Origin: G965240365 sp965240365
Lineage (GTDB): Bacteria > Pseudomonadota > Gammaproteobacteria > Eutrophobiales > Eutrophobiaceae
DNA length: 64,000 nucleotides
Assembly (NCBI GenBank): GCA_965240365.1
Contig: OZ251218.1
Location: 2,046,001-2,110,000, forward strand
Reading direction: 5' to 3'
Every line of letters starts with the position of its first letter. The stretch's first letter is position 1. The notes under the pieces are model-generated. The model had not been told where the DNA came from. It made no database searches and was given only the letters and a program-made list of their open reading frames with translations. A program made the position numbers and the translations under genes. Below are positions 53,161-62,160 of this stretch, piece after piece.

Positions 53161-54690
53161 ATGACGATCATCCGCCAAGATGACTTGATAGAGAGCGTTG
53201 CAGACGCCCTGCAATTTATTTCCTACTATCACCCGGCCGATTTTATCCGGGCGGTCAGCGCCGCCTATGAACGGGAAGAGTCGGGCGCGGCCAAAGACGC
53301 GATGGCGCAGATCCTGATCAACTCCCGCATGTGCGCCGAGGGGCATCGGCCGGTGTGCCAGGATACCGGCATCGCCACCGTCTTCATCAAGGTCGGCATG
53401 GACGTGCAATGGGAGGCCGAACTGCCGCTGGCGGCCATGATCAACGAAGGGGTGCGGCGGGCCTACAACCATCCCGATAACAAACTGCGCGCCTCGATCC
53501 TGGCGGATCCGGCCGGGGCCAGAAAAAACACCGGCGACAATACGCCCGCCGTTATCCACATGGAGATTGTCGCGGGCGACAAGGTTGACGTACAGGTCGC
53601 CGCCAAGGGCGGCGGCTCCGAGGCGAAGGCCAAATTTGTCATGCTGAACCCGTCCGATGACATCGTGGACTGGGTGGTCAGGACCGTGCCCACCATGGGC
53701 GCCGGCTGGTGCCCGCCGGGCGTGCTCGGTATCGGTATCGGCGGCACCGCGGAAAAGGCGATGCTGCTCGCCAAGGAAAGCCTGCTCGCGCCCATCGACA
53801 TTCAGGCCTTGCAGGCGCGTGGCCCTGCCACCACCGCCGAAAGGCTGCGGCTCGAAATATACGAACGGGTCAACGAACTCGGTATCGGCGCGCAGGGGTT
53901 AGGCGGCCTGACTACGGTGCTGGACATCAAGATCAGCGACTACCCGACCCATGCGGCCAATAAACCGGTGGCCATGATCCCGAATTGCGCGGCCACCCGC
54001 CATGCCCATTTTGTGCTGGACGGTTCCGGCCCGGCCCTGCAAACCCCGCCCGACCTTGATGACTGGCCCAGGATCACCCGCGCGGCCGGGTCCGCCGCCC
54101 GCCGGGTCAATCTGGACACGCTCACGGCCGAGGCCATCCGGGACTGGCGGCCCGGCGAGGCCATATTGCTGTCCGGCAAGATGCTGACCGGGCGCGATGC
54201 GGCCCACAAGCGCATCAGGGACATCCTCGACAGCGGACAAAAGCTGCCGGACGGCGTTGACTTCCGCAACCGTTTTATCTACTACGTCGGGCCGGTCGAT
54301 CCGGTGGCCGGGGAAGTCGTCGGCCCGGCCGGCCCGACAACGGCCACCCGCATGGACAAATTTACCGCCATGATGCTTGAGCAGACGGGCCTGATCGGCA
54401 TGGTCGGCAAGGCCGAGCGCGGCCCTGTGGCCATTGCCGCCATAAAAAAACACAAGGCCGTTTACCTCATGGCCGTCGGCGGCGCGGCCTACCTGGTCTC
54501 GCGCGCCATCACCCGTTCCAGGGTTGTTGCCTTTGCCGAGCTTGGCATGGAGGCGATCCACGAATTTGAAGTCAAGGACATGCCCGTCACCGTCGCGGTG
54601 GACAGCAACGGCAATTCGGTCCACCAAAGCGGCCCCCGGCAATGGCAGGAGATCATCCTGCAAAGAAAATCGGCCCGAGTGGCGCCATAG
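53161..54690 (+). CDS. fumA: Class I fumarate hydratase (4Fe-4S)
   Basis: Fumarate to malate in the TCA cycle, 509 aa, single-polypeptide alpha+beta type. Cluster cysteines are seen in PVCQDTG, GAGWCPPG and PNCAATRH; the beta domain has TTATRMDKFTAMMLEQTG and GKAERGPVAIAAIKKHKAVY. The start ATG 53161 is preceded by no strong site. Placed after acnB; the 180 bases between hold nothing recognisable. The symbol is used for the class, not for a particular isozyme. Confidence 0.92.
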   Translation: MTIIRQDDLIESVADALQFISYYHPADFIRAVSAAYEREESGAAKDAMAQILINSRMCAEGHRPVCQDTGIATVFIKVGMDVQWEAELPLAAMINEGVRRAYNHPDNKLRASILADPAGARKNTGDNTPAVIHMEIVAGDKVDVQVAAKGGGSEAKAKFVMLNPSDDIVDWVVRTVPTMGAGWCPPGVLGIGIGGTAEKAMLLAKESLLAPIDIQALQARGPATTAERLRLEIYERVNELGIGAQGLGGLTTVLDIKISDYPTHAANKPVAMIPNCAATRHAHFVLDGSGPALQTPPDLDDWPRITRAAGSAARRVNLDTLTAEAIRDWRPGEAILLSGKMLTGRDAAHKRIRDILDSGQKLPDGVDFRNRFIYYVGPVDPVAGEVVGPAGPTTATRMDKFTAMMLEQTGLIGMVGKAERGPVAIAAIKKHKAVYLMAVGGAAYLVSRAITRSRVVAFAELGMEAIHEFEVKDMPVTVAVDSNGNSVHQSGPRQWQEIILQRKSARVAP

Positions 54691-54699
54691 CGCCGTTAT

Positions 54700-54835
54700 T
54701 ACAGCCTGTCTGCGGCGGGCAGGCAGGCAAAAGCCGTGATCGAAATCCAATCCTCAACAGAACCGTCATTCCAGCGAAAGCTGGAATCCAGTGGTTTATA
54801 CGATACATTCCCGCTTGAGCGGGAATGACAATATT
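54700..54835. repeat. Two-hairpin repeat, intact copy
   Basis: 54767-54830 is a clean copy: CATTCCAGCGAAAGCTGGAA stem, the linker CCAGTGGTTTATACGATACA, then CCCGCTTGAGCGGG. A degenerate CCTGTCTGCGGCGGGCAGG palindrome precedes it. Lies just after the fumarase stop and could end transcription there. Confidence 0.75.
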
Positions 54836-54850
54836 TTTTCAAATTTTAAA

Positions 54851-55060
54851 TTAAATAATGCCGTGTGCTCGTGAGAAACTTACGAGTACCCAAATTAATC
54901 CGGATATAACCACATAAAAGAATATAAAATTGCTCCATTTAGGGTATTCATCTTCACTTTTTCCTTTCAATATCAAATACTTAGTGACAAATCCTATTGA
55001 CATTGGAAGCACACAAAAAACCCATGTAAACAAAGGATCCTGTAGCATATTTCTTCTCAT
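54851..55060 (-). CDS. Small two-helix membrane protein, unknown
   Basis: 69-aa open frame with two hydrophobic segments (FTWVFCVLPMSIGFVTKYLI and FIFFYVVISGLIWVLVSFS) separated by a charged loop KGKSEDEYPKW. The amino-acid pattern looks real and the DNA is clearly AT-richer than its surroundings, but no strong ribosome-binding site precedes ATG 55060. No family recognised. Confidence 0.45.
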   Translation of the reverse strand: MRRNMLQDPLFTWVFCVLPMSIGFVTKYLILKGKSEDEYPKWSNFIFFYVVISGLIWVLVSFSRAHGII

Positions 55061-55868
55061 TAATATTAAATGACGTTGAACCACGCACTGCCGTTGCCGG
55101 GGGAGAGAAGGAATTGCAAAGGGGAGCGGCCGGGTCTGGCCGGGCCGAACTTGGCCGGGGTCGGGATATGCCGGCCGGGCCGTAATGCGCACAACTGCTG
55201 GACAACATTCACTTTAGTGCTCTCCACTAAGACCGCCCTGCCATATAAGCGGCAAGACCGGCCTGGACGAATCCTGTGACTATCCCCATCCCCTCGGGGC
55301 CAATTCCGCGGCCTGTTTGAGCCTGACCGCTCAAAAAGGCGCGCCGCGCGCGTCTCCGCGCTAACGGCTTTACCGGGCTGATGCCGGTGGTGATCAGGTC
55401 TTTTTGTTGATTATTCGCTGTTTGGAAATGATTGTTGTTATTTTTAAGGCTATGCAGACTTTTGCAATAAGTCAAGTATTTTATTGCGGGAAATTGGAAA
55501 AATATCCTTTTTGCGCGCCGGGATGACGAATAAAGGCGGTATTTTGGTCTGGTGTGAACCGGTGGAAACCGGGGTTTGCCCAACATCCCGGCCCCGCTTT
55601 CCTGGATTCCGGTCTTCGCCTGCCTGCAGCAGGCAGGCCCGAATGACGAAGGGGTTTTGTTTGGGTTTTTCCTCATTAAATACCTTATTCCTGCAAGAGC
55701 AAACGCCGTAATCTATCCAACATCCCGGCCCGTCCTCCTGGATTCCGGCCTTCGCCTGCCTGCGGCAAACAAGCCAGAACCCCCGGCAGAGGTTTTTCAG
55801 CGCGACCCTTGCCCAAGCCGCCCCCGATTCGCTTATAATAAGGCGCTTTTGACAACGGTATAAAACCG
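55061..55868. other. Gap with repeats, no gene seen
   Basis: GC-rich stretch, an AT-rich stretch around 55395-55500, then three hairpin repeats (about 55600-55650, 55735-55775) including a perfect 19-bp palindrome at 55619. No convincing coding sequence or RNA. Confidence 0.55.
55619..55637. repeat. 19-bp palindrome (central A) inside a hairpin repeat
   Basis: Interrupts the GGATTCCGGTCTTCG / CCCGAATGAC repeat; removing 19 bases rejoins a normal copy of that repeat. Confidence 0.85.
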
Positions 55869-56747
55869 GTGAAACTAAGCGCTGCACAATTCAGGCAACG
55901 GGGGCGGAAGGCGATCACGCTGCTGGGCATGTCCGGCGTCGGCAAGACCCGGCTGGCCTGCCTCCTGCGCAAGGCGCACTGGTTCCATTATTCCGGCGAT
56001 TACCGCATCGGCACCCGCTATTTGAACGAGGCCATCCTGGATAATGTCAAGCGCGAGGCCATGCGGTCGGCCCTGTTAAAAAAACTGCTGCGCTCGGACG
56101 CCATCAATATCAGCAATAATATCTCGGTTGATAATCTCAAGGCCGTTTCCACCTTTCTCGGGCAACTGGGCGATCCCGAACAGGGCGGCCTCGGGCTGCG
56201 GGAATTCAAGCGGCGGCAACTCTGGCACCGCAACGCGGAAATCGCGGCCATGCAGGATGTGCCCGAGTTCATCACGCGCTCCCATGAGGTTTACGGCTAT
56301 GATCACTTTATCAACGACGCCGGTGGCAGCCTGTGCGATCTGGATGATGAATCGGTGCTGGAAACGCTCTCGCAACATACCTTAATTATCTATATCCAGG
56401 CCACGGCCGAGGATGAGCTTGCGCTCATCCGCCGGGCGGAAACGGAGCCCAAACCGCTATATTACCGGGCGGACTTTCTGGATGAACAGCTTGCCCTATA
56501 CCTGCGCGAGCGGGGCCTCGAATACGCCGCCCTGATTGAGCCGGACGATTTTGTCCGCTGGGTGTTTGCCAGGCTGCTGAAAGCGCGCCTGCCGCGCTAT
56601 GAGGCGATCGCGGATCGCTATGGCTATCGCGTAAACAGCCGTGACATCGCGGCGGTAAACAATGAACATGACTTCCTCGAACTCATTGAAAGCGCGTTGA
56701 ACAGACCGGATACGGAGGGCCGAGATGCCGCTGGTCGCCAACAGTGA
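55869..56747 (+). CDS. P-loop ATPase of unknown role, coupled to metA
   Basis: 292-aa P-loop protein. Walker A is ITLLGMSGVGKTRLA near the N-terminus; the rest resembles a kinase-like NTPase (HWFHYSGDYRIGTRYLNEAI, YGYDHFINDAGGSLCDLDDE, HTLIIYIQATAEDE). No specific function can be assigned. GTG 55869 is the likely start. Its 3' end overlaps the start of metA by 23 bases in another frame, so translation is coupled. Confidence 0.75.
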   Translation: MKLSAAQFRQRGRKAITLLGMSGVGKTRLACLLRKAHWFHYSGDYRIGTRYLNEAILDNVKREAMRSALLKKLLRSDAINISNNISVDNLKAVSTFLGQLGDPEQGGLGLREFKRRQLWHRNAEIAAMQDVPEFITRSHEVYGYDHFINDAGGSLCDLDDESVLETLSQHTLIIYIQATAEDELALIRRAETEPKPLYYRADFLDEQLALYLRERGLEYAALIEPDDFVRWVFARLLKARLPRYEAIADRYGYRVNSRDIAAVNNEHDFLELIESALNRPDTEGRDAAGRQQ

Positions 56748-57804
56748 TCTGCCCAGCTTTGCCAGGCTGAAACGGCAGGGCGAAACGATCATTTCAGCCC
56801 GGCAGGCCCTGCAACAGGACATCAGGGAGCTGCATATCGGCTTGTTGAACATGATGCCGGACAAGGCCCTGGAGGCCACGGAGCGGCAGTTTTTCCGCCT
56901 GATCGGCGAGAGCAATCAGATCGCCCAGTTTTACCTGCACCCCTTCACCTTTGCCGAACTGGAACGGGCCGGCGCGGGCCGCGCCCATGTCAAAAAATAT
57001 TACCGGAGCTTTGCCGAAATCCGGGCCGATGGGCTGGACGCCCTGATTATCACCGGGGCCAATATGATCGGCCAGGAGATCGCCGCCCAGCCGTTTTGGG
57101 AACCCTTGAGTGAAGTCCTGGAATGGGCCTATGAAAACGTCACCTCGACCCTGTGCTCCTGCCTGGCGACCCATGCCGTGCTGCAATTCCGCTACGGGCA
57201 GCGGCGCGGCCCGCTCGCGGCGGGCAAGCGCTGGGGCGTCTTCCCGCATCGGGTCGTGGAGCGCAAACACCCGCTGGTCAATGGCGTGAATACCCGCTTC
57301 GATGTGCCGCACTCGCGTTTCAACGAAGTTTATCCCGCCCAATTCGAGCGGGCCGGACTCAGGATTCTGGCCGTGAGCGAAGACGGCGATGTGCATCTTG
57401 CGGTCAGTGAAGACGGCTTCCGCCTGGTCTTCTTTCAGGGCCATCCCGAATACGACCTGATCAGCCTGATGAAGGAATACAAGCGCGAGGTAGGCCGCTA
57501 CGTCAACGGCCAGAGGACGCAATACCCGCCCTTCCCGGAGCATTATTTTTCGCAGAAATGCCGGGCCATACTGGAAGAATATCAGGACAGGCTGTTAATA
57601 GCGGCCGCAAAGGGCAAGCCCCTGCCCGAGTTTCCCGAGGCGCTGCTGATCCCGAGGCTCGACAACACCTGGCACGATACGGCCGAGGCCGTGATCAACA
57701 ACTGGATCGGCAATGTCTATCAAGTGACCCATGCCGACCGGCAACGGCCATTCGATGAAGGCGTCAACCCGGACGACCCGCTGGGCGCAAGGCTGGCGGA
57801 ATGA
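56725..57804 (+). CDS. metA: Homoserine O-succinyltransferase (MetA type)
   Basis: First step of methionine synthesis, 359 aa. Matches the MetA fold: LHIGLLNMMPDKALEATERQ, the nucleophile Cys segment STLCSCLATHAVLQFRYG, then PHSRFNEV and FFQGHPEYDLISL with the His/Glu of the catalytic triad. Whether acetyl- or succinyl-CoA is used cannot be read with certainty. The 5' end overlaps the ATPase gene. Confidence 0.9.
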   Translation: MPLVANSDLPSFARLKRQGETIISARQALQQDIRELHIGLLNMMPDKALEATERQFFRLIGESNQIAQFYLHPFTFAELERAGAGRAHVKKYYRSFAEIRADGLDALIITGANMIGQEIAAQPFWEPLSEVLEWAYENVTSTLCSCLATHAVLQFRYGQRRGPLAAGKRWGVFPHRVVERKHPLVNGVNTRFDVPHSRFNEVYPAQFERAGLRILAVSEDGDVHLAVSEDGFRLVFFQGHPEYDLISLMKEYKREVGRYVNGQRTQYPPFPEHYFSQKCRAILEEYQDRLLIAAAKGKPLPEFPEALLIPRLDNTWHDTAEAVINNWIGNVYQVTHADRQRPFDEGVNPDDPLGARLAE

Positions 57805-58431
57805 GCTGTTTATTGTCATTCCCGCGCACGCGGGAATGTATTGTAAAACCACTGGATTCCGGCTTTCGCCGGAATGACGGCGGGGGCGGAAGTTAGTTTT
57901 TCGACAGGCTTATTATTCCTTGAAGGCAAGGCATCATCCCAGGCAGCGTGTAGCAGGCCAGTGAGGACCAAATTCCATTTACTATCCCGGCTGTCCTCCC
58001 CAGACTCCGGCTTCCGCCTGCCTGCAAGCAGGCTGAAATGGCAGATCTTTAGGCCCATGCCCCGTCGTCATTCCGGCGAAAGCCGGAATCCAGTGGTTTA
58101 TATAATACATTTTCACCTGCAACAGGCAGGTGGAAATGACGAAAAGGGCGGCATTACAGCTTGGCGCAAACCAGTAGAAACCAGGTCCTATCCAAAATCC
58201 CGGCCGCGCCTGCCTACAAGCAGGTAGGGATGAGGTACTTTTTGTCATTCCCGCAAGCGGGAATGTATTGTAAAACCACTGGATTCCGGCTTTCGCCGGA
58301 ATGACGGCGGGGGCGGAAATTAGCTTTTCGACAAACTCACTCATCCCGGCCGACCCGTAGCAAGCCATTAACAAAAATTTACATCACTCAAAAAATAATC
58401 TGCGCCAATCTGCGTAATCTGCGGATTACAA
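57805..58431. repeat. Gap with several hairpin repeats
   Basis: At least three copies of the two-hairpin family (about 57816-57882, 58066-58140, 58240-58310), the first and last nearly identical including flanks up to GGCGGGGGCGGAA, plus degenerate palindromes at about 58016, 58103 and 58208. It separates convergent metA and thiL. Confidence 0.8.
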
Positions 58432-59388
58432 CTAAAAATGCCGATACCCCCCAACACAAGGCGCTTGATAGACCACCCCATCCTCCTGCAATAGTTTTAA
58501 CCCGGCGCCGGGCCGTGTTGTCCTGCCGATGCGGTGGACGGGGCAGATCGCCCCGAGTTCCGCCAGCGCCGCGGCCGGCAGGTCGCGTGGCAGGGTAAAG
58601 CAGAGTTCGTAGTCATCGCCGCCCGTCAGCGCCAGTTCTATGGCGCTGGCCTGTTGTCGCGTTTTCAGGCTTTGGCAATAAGGAATGGCGGGCAGCATGA
58701 TCTCGGCCCCGAGTTCGCTCGCGGCAAGGATATGCCCGAGATCGGCCAGCAGGCCATCCGAAATATCAATGCAACTGCTGGCCATGTCGCGCAATGCCAG
58801 ACCGGTTTTTACCCTGGGTTCGGGCCGGTGCAAGCGCTCATGCTCGGCCCTGGTGGCCGCGCCGGGCCGGCCCGCCCGGATACATTGCAGCGCGTGGGCG
58901 GCCGCCCCCAATTCACCGGTCACATAGATATTATCGCCCGAATTGGCGCCGCCGCGGCGCAGCGCCTTGCCCCTCGGCGCGACGCCATGAATCTGCACGG
59001 TCACGGACAACGGCCCCCTGCTCAGGTCGCCGCCTATCAGGACCAGCGAGTGCCGCCCGGCCAGCCGGTTAAACGCGGTCGCAAAGCGGCCCAGCCAGTC
59101 GGCGTCATAGCCGGGCAGGGTCAACGACAGGCCGAGCCAGCGCGGCAAGGCGCCCATCGCCGCCATATCGCTGAGGTTCACGGCCAGCGCCTTGCAGGCA
59201 ATGTCTTCCGCCGGGGCGTCCTCAAAAAAATGCGCGCCGGCCACCAGCGTATCCATTGAAACCAGCAGTTCGGCGTCTGCCGCCAACTGGATGATCGCCG
59301 CGTCGTCGCCGATACCCAGCTTCAAATTGCCCTTGCTGACGGGATGCGCGCTTTGGAAGTAGCGCGCTATGATCTCGAATTCATTCAA
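58432..59388 (-). CDS. thiL: Thiamine-monophosphate kinase
   Basis: Phosphorylates TMP to thiamine pyrophosphate. About 318 aa. AIR-synthase fold motifs: LGIGDDAAIIQ, VSMDTLVAGAHFFED, NLSDMAAMGALPRWLGLSL, GGDLSRGPLSVTVQ and CIDISDGLLADLGHI. Start taken as TTG 59388 (NEFEIIARYF, the conserved N-terminus); GTG 59412 would add eight residues. Last gene of the nrdR-rib-nusB-thiL operon. Confidence 0.92.
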   Translation of the reverse strand: MNEFEIIARYFQSAHPVSKGNLKLGIGDDAAIIQLAADAELLVSMDTLVAGAHFFEDAPAEDIACKALAVNLSDMAAMGALPRWLGLSLTLPGYDADWLGRFATAFNRLAGRHSLVLIGGDLSRGPLSVTVQIHGVAPRGKALRRGGANSGDNIYVTGELGAAAHALQCIRAGRPGAATRAEHERLHRPEPRVKTGLALRDMASSCIDISDGLLADLGHILAASELGAEIMLPAIPYCQSLKTRQQASAIELALTGGDDYELCFTLPRDLPAAALAELGAICPVHRIGRTTRPGAGLKLLQEDGVVYQAPCVGGYRHF

Positions 59389-59433
59389 GACGCATCCCCC
59401 GGCGGCGCCCACGGAGCGGGCAAGGGACAGGGT

Positions 59434-59886
59434 TTAATCGCCGCCATTGATCTCGGCCGCGCGTAATTCATGCGCGACTTTATCCAGTATCCCGTTGATA
59501 TATTTATAGGATTGCTCCGCGCCGAATACCTTCGCCAGTTCGATCGACTCGTTGACCACCACGCGCCACGGAATCTCGGGTCGATGCGCCAGTTCATAAC
59601 AGCCGATTTGCAATATGGCCCGCTCTATCGCGTCCAGTTCGGCCGGCGGCCGATCCAGCAGTTCGACAATATGCCGTTCAAGGGCCTGGTGATGCTCAAT
59701 CGCGCCGTTCAGCAGGGCCTTAAAATAATCCGCGTCCGCTTTCGCCAGCGTTTGCTTGTCGGCCTCAAACTCGGCAATCAACTCGGCCGCGTCCTTGCCG
59801 GTCATCAGCCACCCGTAAAGCGCCTGCAAGGTGTTGCGGCGCGCCTTTACGCGCGCGCGCTTATTCACGGCCGGCGCCGCGCTCAT
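59434..59886 (-). CDS. nusB: Transcription antitermination factor NusB
   Basis: RNA-binding factor forming the boxA complex on rRNA operons, 150 aa. Shows RRNTLQALYGWLMTG, AIERAILQIGCYELAHRPEI and VVVNESIELAKVFGAEQSYK. Its ATG overlaps the ribH stop. Confidence 0.93.
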   Translation of the reverse strand: MSAAPAVNKRARVKARRNTLQALYGWLMTGKDAAELIAEFEADKQTLAKADADYFKALLNGAIEHHQALERHIVELLDRPPAELDAIERAILQIGCYELAHRPEIPWRVVVNESIELAKVFGAEQSYKYINGILDKVAHELRAAEINGGD

Positions 59887-60368
59887 GCGCGCAGCCGTTG
59901 CAGGAGGCCGATCATTTGCAGCGCGGCCCGGGCCGCCTCGCCGCCCTTGTTATGCTCATCGGCGCGGCTCCTGGCCCTGGCCTGATCGGCGTTTTCCGTG
60001 GTCAGCACGCCGAAGCTCACCGGCACGCCATAATCCAGCGTCAGCCGCGCGATACCGCTGACGCACGCCTCGCAGATATAATCATAATGCGAGGTCTCGC
60101 CCCGGATAACCACGCCCAGCGCGATCACCGCGGCATGGCGTTTTTGATCCAGCAGCGCCTTGACCGCCAGCGGAAGCTCAAACGCGCCCGGCGCATGGAC
60201 AACGGTAATCGCGCTTTCATCAATGCCGTGATGGTTTAAGACCGCGACCGCGCCCTTGTAGAGACCATCGGCAACGGGCCGGTTAAAACGGCTGACGGCA
60301 ATGGCAATCCTGCCTGAATCCCCGCCGGGCGAGTCTTGTCTGGTGTCCTTTATATCTGTCATGTTCAT
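59883..60368 (-). CDS. ribH: 6,7-dimethyl-8-ribityllumazine synthase
   Basis: Penultimate step of riboflavin synthesis, 161 aa. Contains IAVSRFNRPVADGLYKGA, VHAPGAFELPLAVKALL, the active-site stretch VIRGETSHYDYICEACVSGI and SFGVLTTENADQA. Overlaps nusB by four bases (ATGA). Confidence 0.94.
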   Translation of the reverse strand: MNMTDIKDTRQDSPGGDSGRIAIAVSRFNRPVADGLYKGAVAVLNHHGIDESAITVVHAPGAFELPLAVKALLDQKRHAAVIALGVVIRGETSHYDYICEACVSGIARLTLDYGVPVSFGVLTTENADQARARSRADEHNKGGEAARAALQMIGLLQRLRA

Positions 60369-60419
60369 ACCTGATTCTGATTCAGAAAATTTCTCTCAAG
60401 TCCCGTCCAGTTAAAGTTA

Positions 60420-60447
60420 AGGAAACTCTGATTGAATCAGAGCTTGC
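60420..60447. repeat. Copy of the GGAAACTCTGATT hairpin
   Basis: GGAAACTCTGATTGAATCAG followed by AGCTTGC: third location of the hairpin also at 7858 and 26855. Sits between ribB(A) and ribH within the operon. Confidence 0.75.
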
Positions 60448-61554
60448 TTAATAAACATACTCCACCACCTCAAGACCAAAGCCGGACAGGGCGTGAATAC
60501 GTTTAGGCGGACTCAGGACCCGCATCTTCTTGACACCGAGATCCGACAGGATCTGCGCGCCGAGGCCGATGGTGCGCAGATCCTTGCTGTTTTTAGAATG
60601 ATTTTTTTCCACGGGCGGCCTTTTGTTTTTATAGGATTCGATCTGGTTTATCATCTCCATCGGTTCATATTGATCGCATAAAATCACCAGCACGCCGCTG
60701 CGCTCGTTTGCGAGACGCCGCAGAATATCGTTCACGGGCCAGCCGCGGTCGTCCGCTAGGCTGCCGGTCAGATCGGAGATCGGGTTTTCCACATGCACCC
60801 GCACCAGGGTCGGGGTGGCGGCGCTCAGCCTGCCTTTGACCAGGGCAAAATGCAGTTTCTTTTCCAGATTGTCCTGATAGGCATGCAGCACAAACTCGCC
60901 ATATTCCGTGGGCAGGGTGCATTTGGTCATGTGTTCCACGGTTTTTTCATTCTCGATCCGGTAATGGATCAGATCGGCGATGGTGCCGATCTTCAAGCCG
61001 TGTTGCCCGGCAAACCTTTCCAGATCCGGCCGCCTTGCCATGGAACCGTCATCGTTCAATATCTCCACGATCACGGCGCTGGCCGAAAGCCCGGCCAGCC
61101 GCGCCAGGTCGCAGCCGGCCTCGGTATGGCCGGCGCGGGACAAGACCCCGCCCGCCTGCGCCATCAACGGAAACACATGCCCCGGTTGCACCAGGTCGTC
61201 CGGCATGGCGTCTTCCGCCACGGCCTTTTGAATGGTCAAGGCCCGGTCGGCCGCGGAAATACCGGTGGTCACGCCCTCCGCCGCTTCTATGGAGACGGTA
61301 AAGTTGGTTGAAAAACTGGAATTGGAATTGCTCGTCATGAGCGGCAGGTTCAGTTTCTGACAATGCTCGCCGGTCAGGGTCAGGCAGATCAGGCCGCGTC
61401 CATAACGGGCCATGAAGTTAATATCCTCCGAGCGCACGCGGGCCGCGGCAATGATCAGGTCGCCCTCGTTCTCGCGATCCTCATCGTCCATGAGGATCAC
61501 CATCCTGCCGTGACGGATATCCTCGATCAATTCTGCGGTGCTGTTGAGCGACAT
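60448..61554 (-). CDS. ribB: 3,4-dihydroxy-2-butanone 4-phosphate synthase fused to a vestigial GTP cyclohydrolase II domain
   Basis: 368 aa. The N-terminal domain (about 1-205) is a complete RibB: ILMDDEDRENEGDLIIAA, RYGRGLICLTL and AGHTEAGCDLARLAG. The C-terminal domain has the RibA fold remnants (FVLHAYQDNLEKKLHFALVK, LRTIGLGAQILSDLGVKKMR), but the segment that should carry the three zinc cysteines reads ENPISDLTGSLADDRGWPVN, without any cysteine. So GTP cyclohydrolase II activity is not expected and a separate ribA must exist elsewhere. Such RibB-plus-inactive-RibA forms are known in Proteobacteria. Confidence 0.92.
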   Translation of the reverse strand: MSLNSTAELIEDIRHGRMVILMDDEDRENEGDLIIAAARVRSEDINFMARYGRGLICLTLTGEHCQKLNLPLMTSNSNSSFSTNFTVSIEAAEGVTTGISAADRALTIQKAVAEDAMPDDLVQPGHVFPLMAQAGGVLSRAGHTEAGCDLARLAGLSASAVIVEILNDDGSMARRPDLERFAGQHGLKIGTIADLIHYRIENEKTVEHMTKCTLPTEYGEFVLHAYQDNLEKKLHFALVKGRLSAATPTLVRVHVENPISDLTGSLADDRGWPVNDILRRLANERSGVLVILCDQYEPMEMINQIESYKNKRPPVEKNHSKNSKDLRTIGLGAQILSDLGVKKMRVLSPPKRIHALSGFGLEVVEYVY

Positions 61555-61556
61555 GG

Positions 61557-62150
61557 CTAGCGCGCCGCCAACAGGCGGGCCAGGTGGCGGGCAATCAGGT
61601 CAACCTCAATATTGACCACCGTATTCTCCGCATAATCGGCAAAGATCGTCTGCGTCAGCGTATGCGGAATAATATTCACGCCAAAAACGGCATTAGCGAC
61701 ATTATTCACGGTCAGGCTCACGCCATCCACCGTGACCGATCCCTTTTTGCAGATAAATTTTTCCAGCCCCGGCGGGATCCGAATCCCGAAACGCACCGAG
61801 CGCGCCTCATCAAACCGCTCAACCACCCGCCCGACGCCGTCCACATGGCCGCTGACCAGATGCCCGTTGACACGATCCGAGAGTTGCATGGCCTTTTCCA
61901 GATTAACGCGCATCCCCGCTTTCAACTCCGCGAAGGTCGTCAGGTTCAGCGTCTCCGCGGACAGGTCGGCCGTGAAATGATCCGCGTCCTTTTCGATGAT
62001 GGTCAGGCAGGCGCCGTTCACGGCGATACTGTCGCCCGTGCGCAGATCATCAAGCGGCAGCCGCCCCGTGGCAAATACAAAACGGCTGTCCCCCCCCCTC
62101 TGTTCTATGGCATGGATAAGGCCCGTGGCCTCAATGATTCCCGTAAACAT
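61557..62150 (-). CDS. ribE: Riboflavin synthase alpha chain
   Basis: Final riboflavin step, 197 aa with two internal lumazine-binding repeats: MFTGIIEATGLIHAIEQ ... SIAVNGACLTI and VNGHLVSGHVDGVGRV ... SVTVDGVSLTVNNV. Two bases separate its stop from the ribB start. Confidence 0.94.
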   Translation of the reverse strand: MFTGIIEATGLIHAIEQRGGDSRFVFATGRLPLDDLRTGDSIAVNGACLTIIEKDADHFTADLSAETLNLTTFAELKAGMRVNLEKAMQLSDRVNGHLVSGHVDGVGRVVERFDEARSVRFGIRIPPGLEKFICKKGSVTVDGVSLTVNNVANAVFGVNIIPHTLTQTIFADYAENTVVNIEVDLIARHLARLLAAR

Positions 62151-62160
62151 AATTCGAGCG

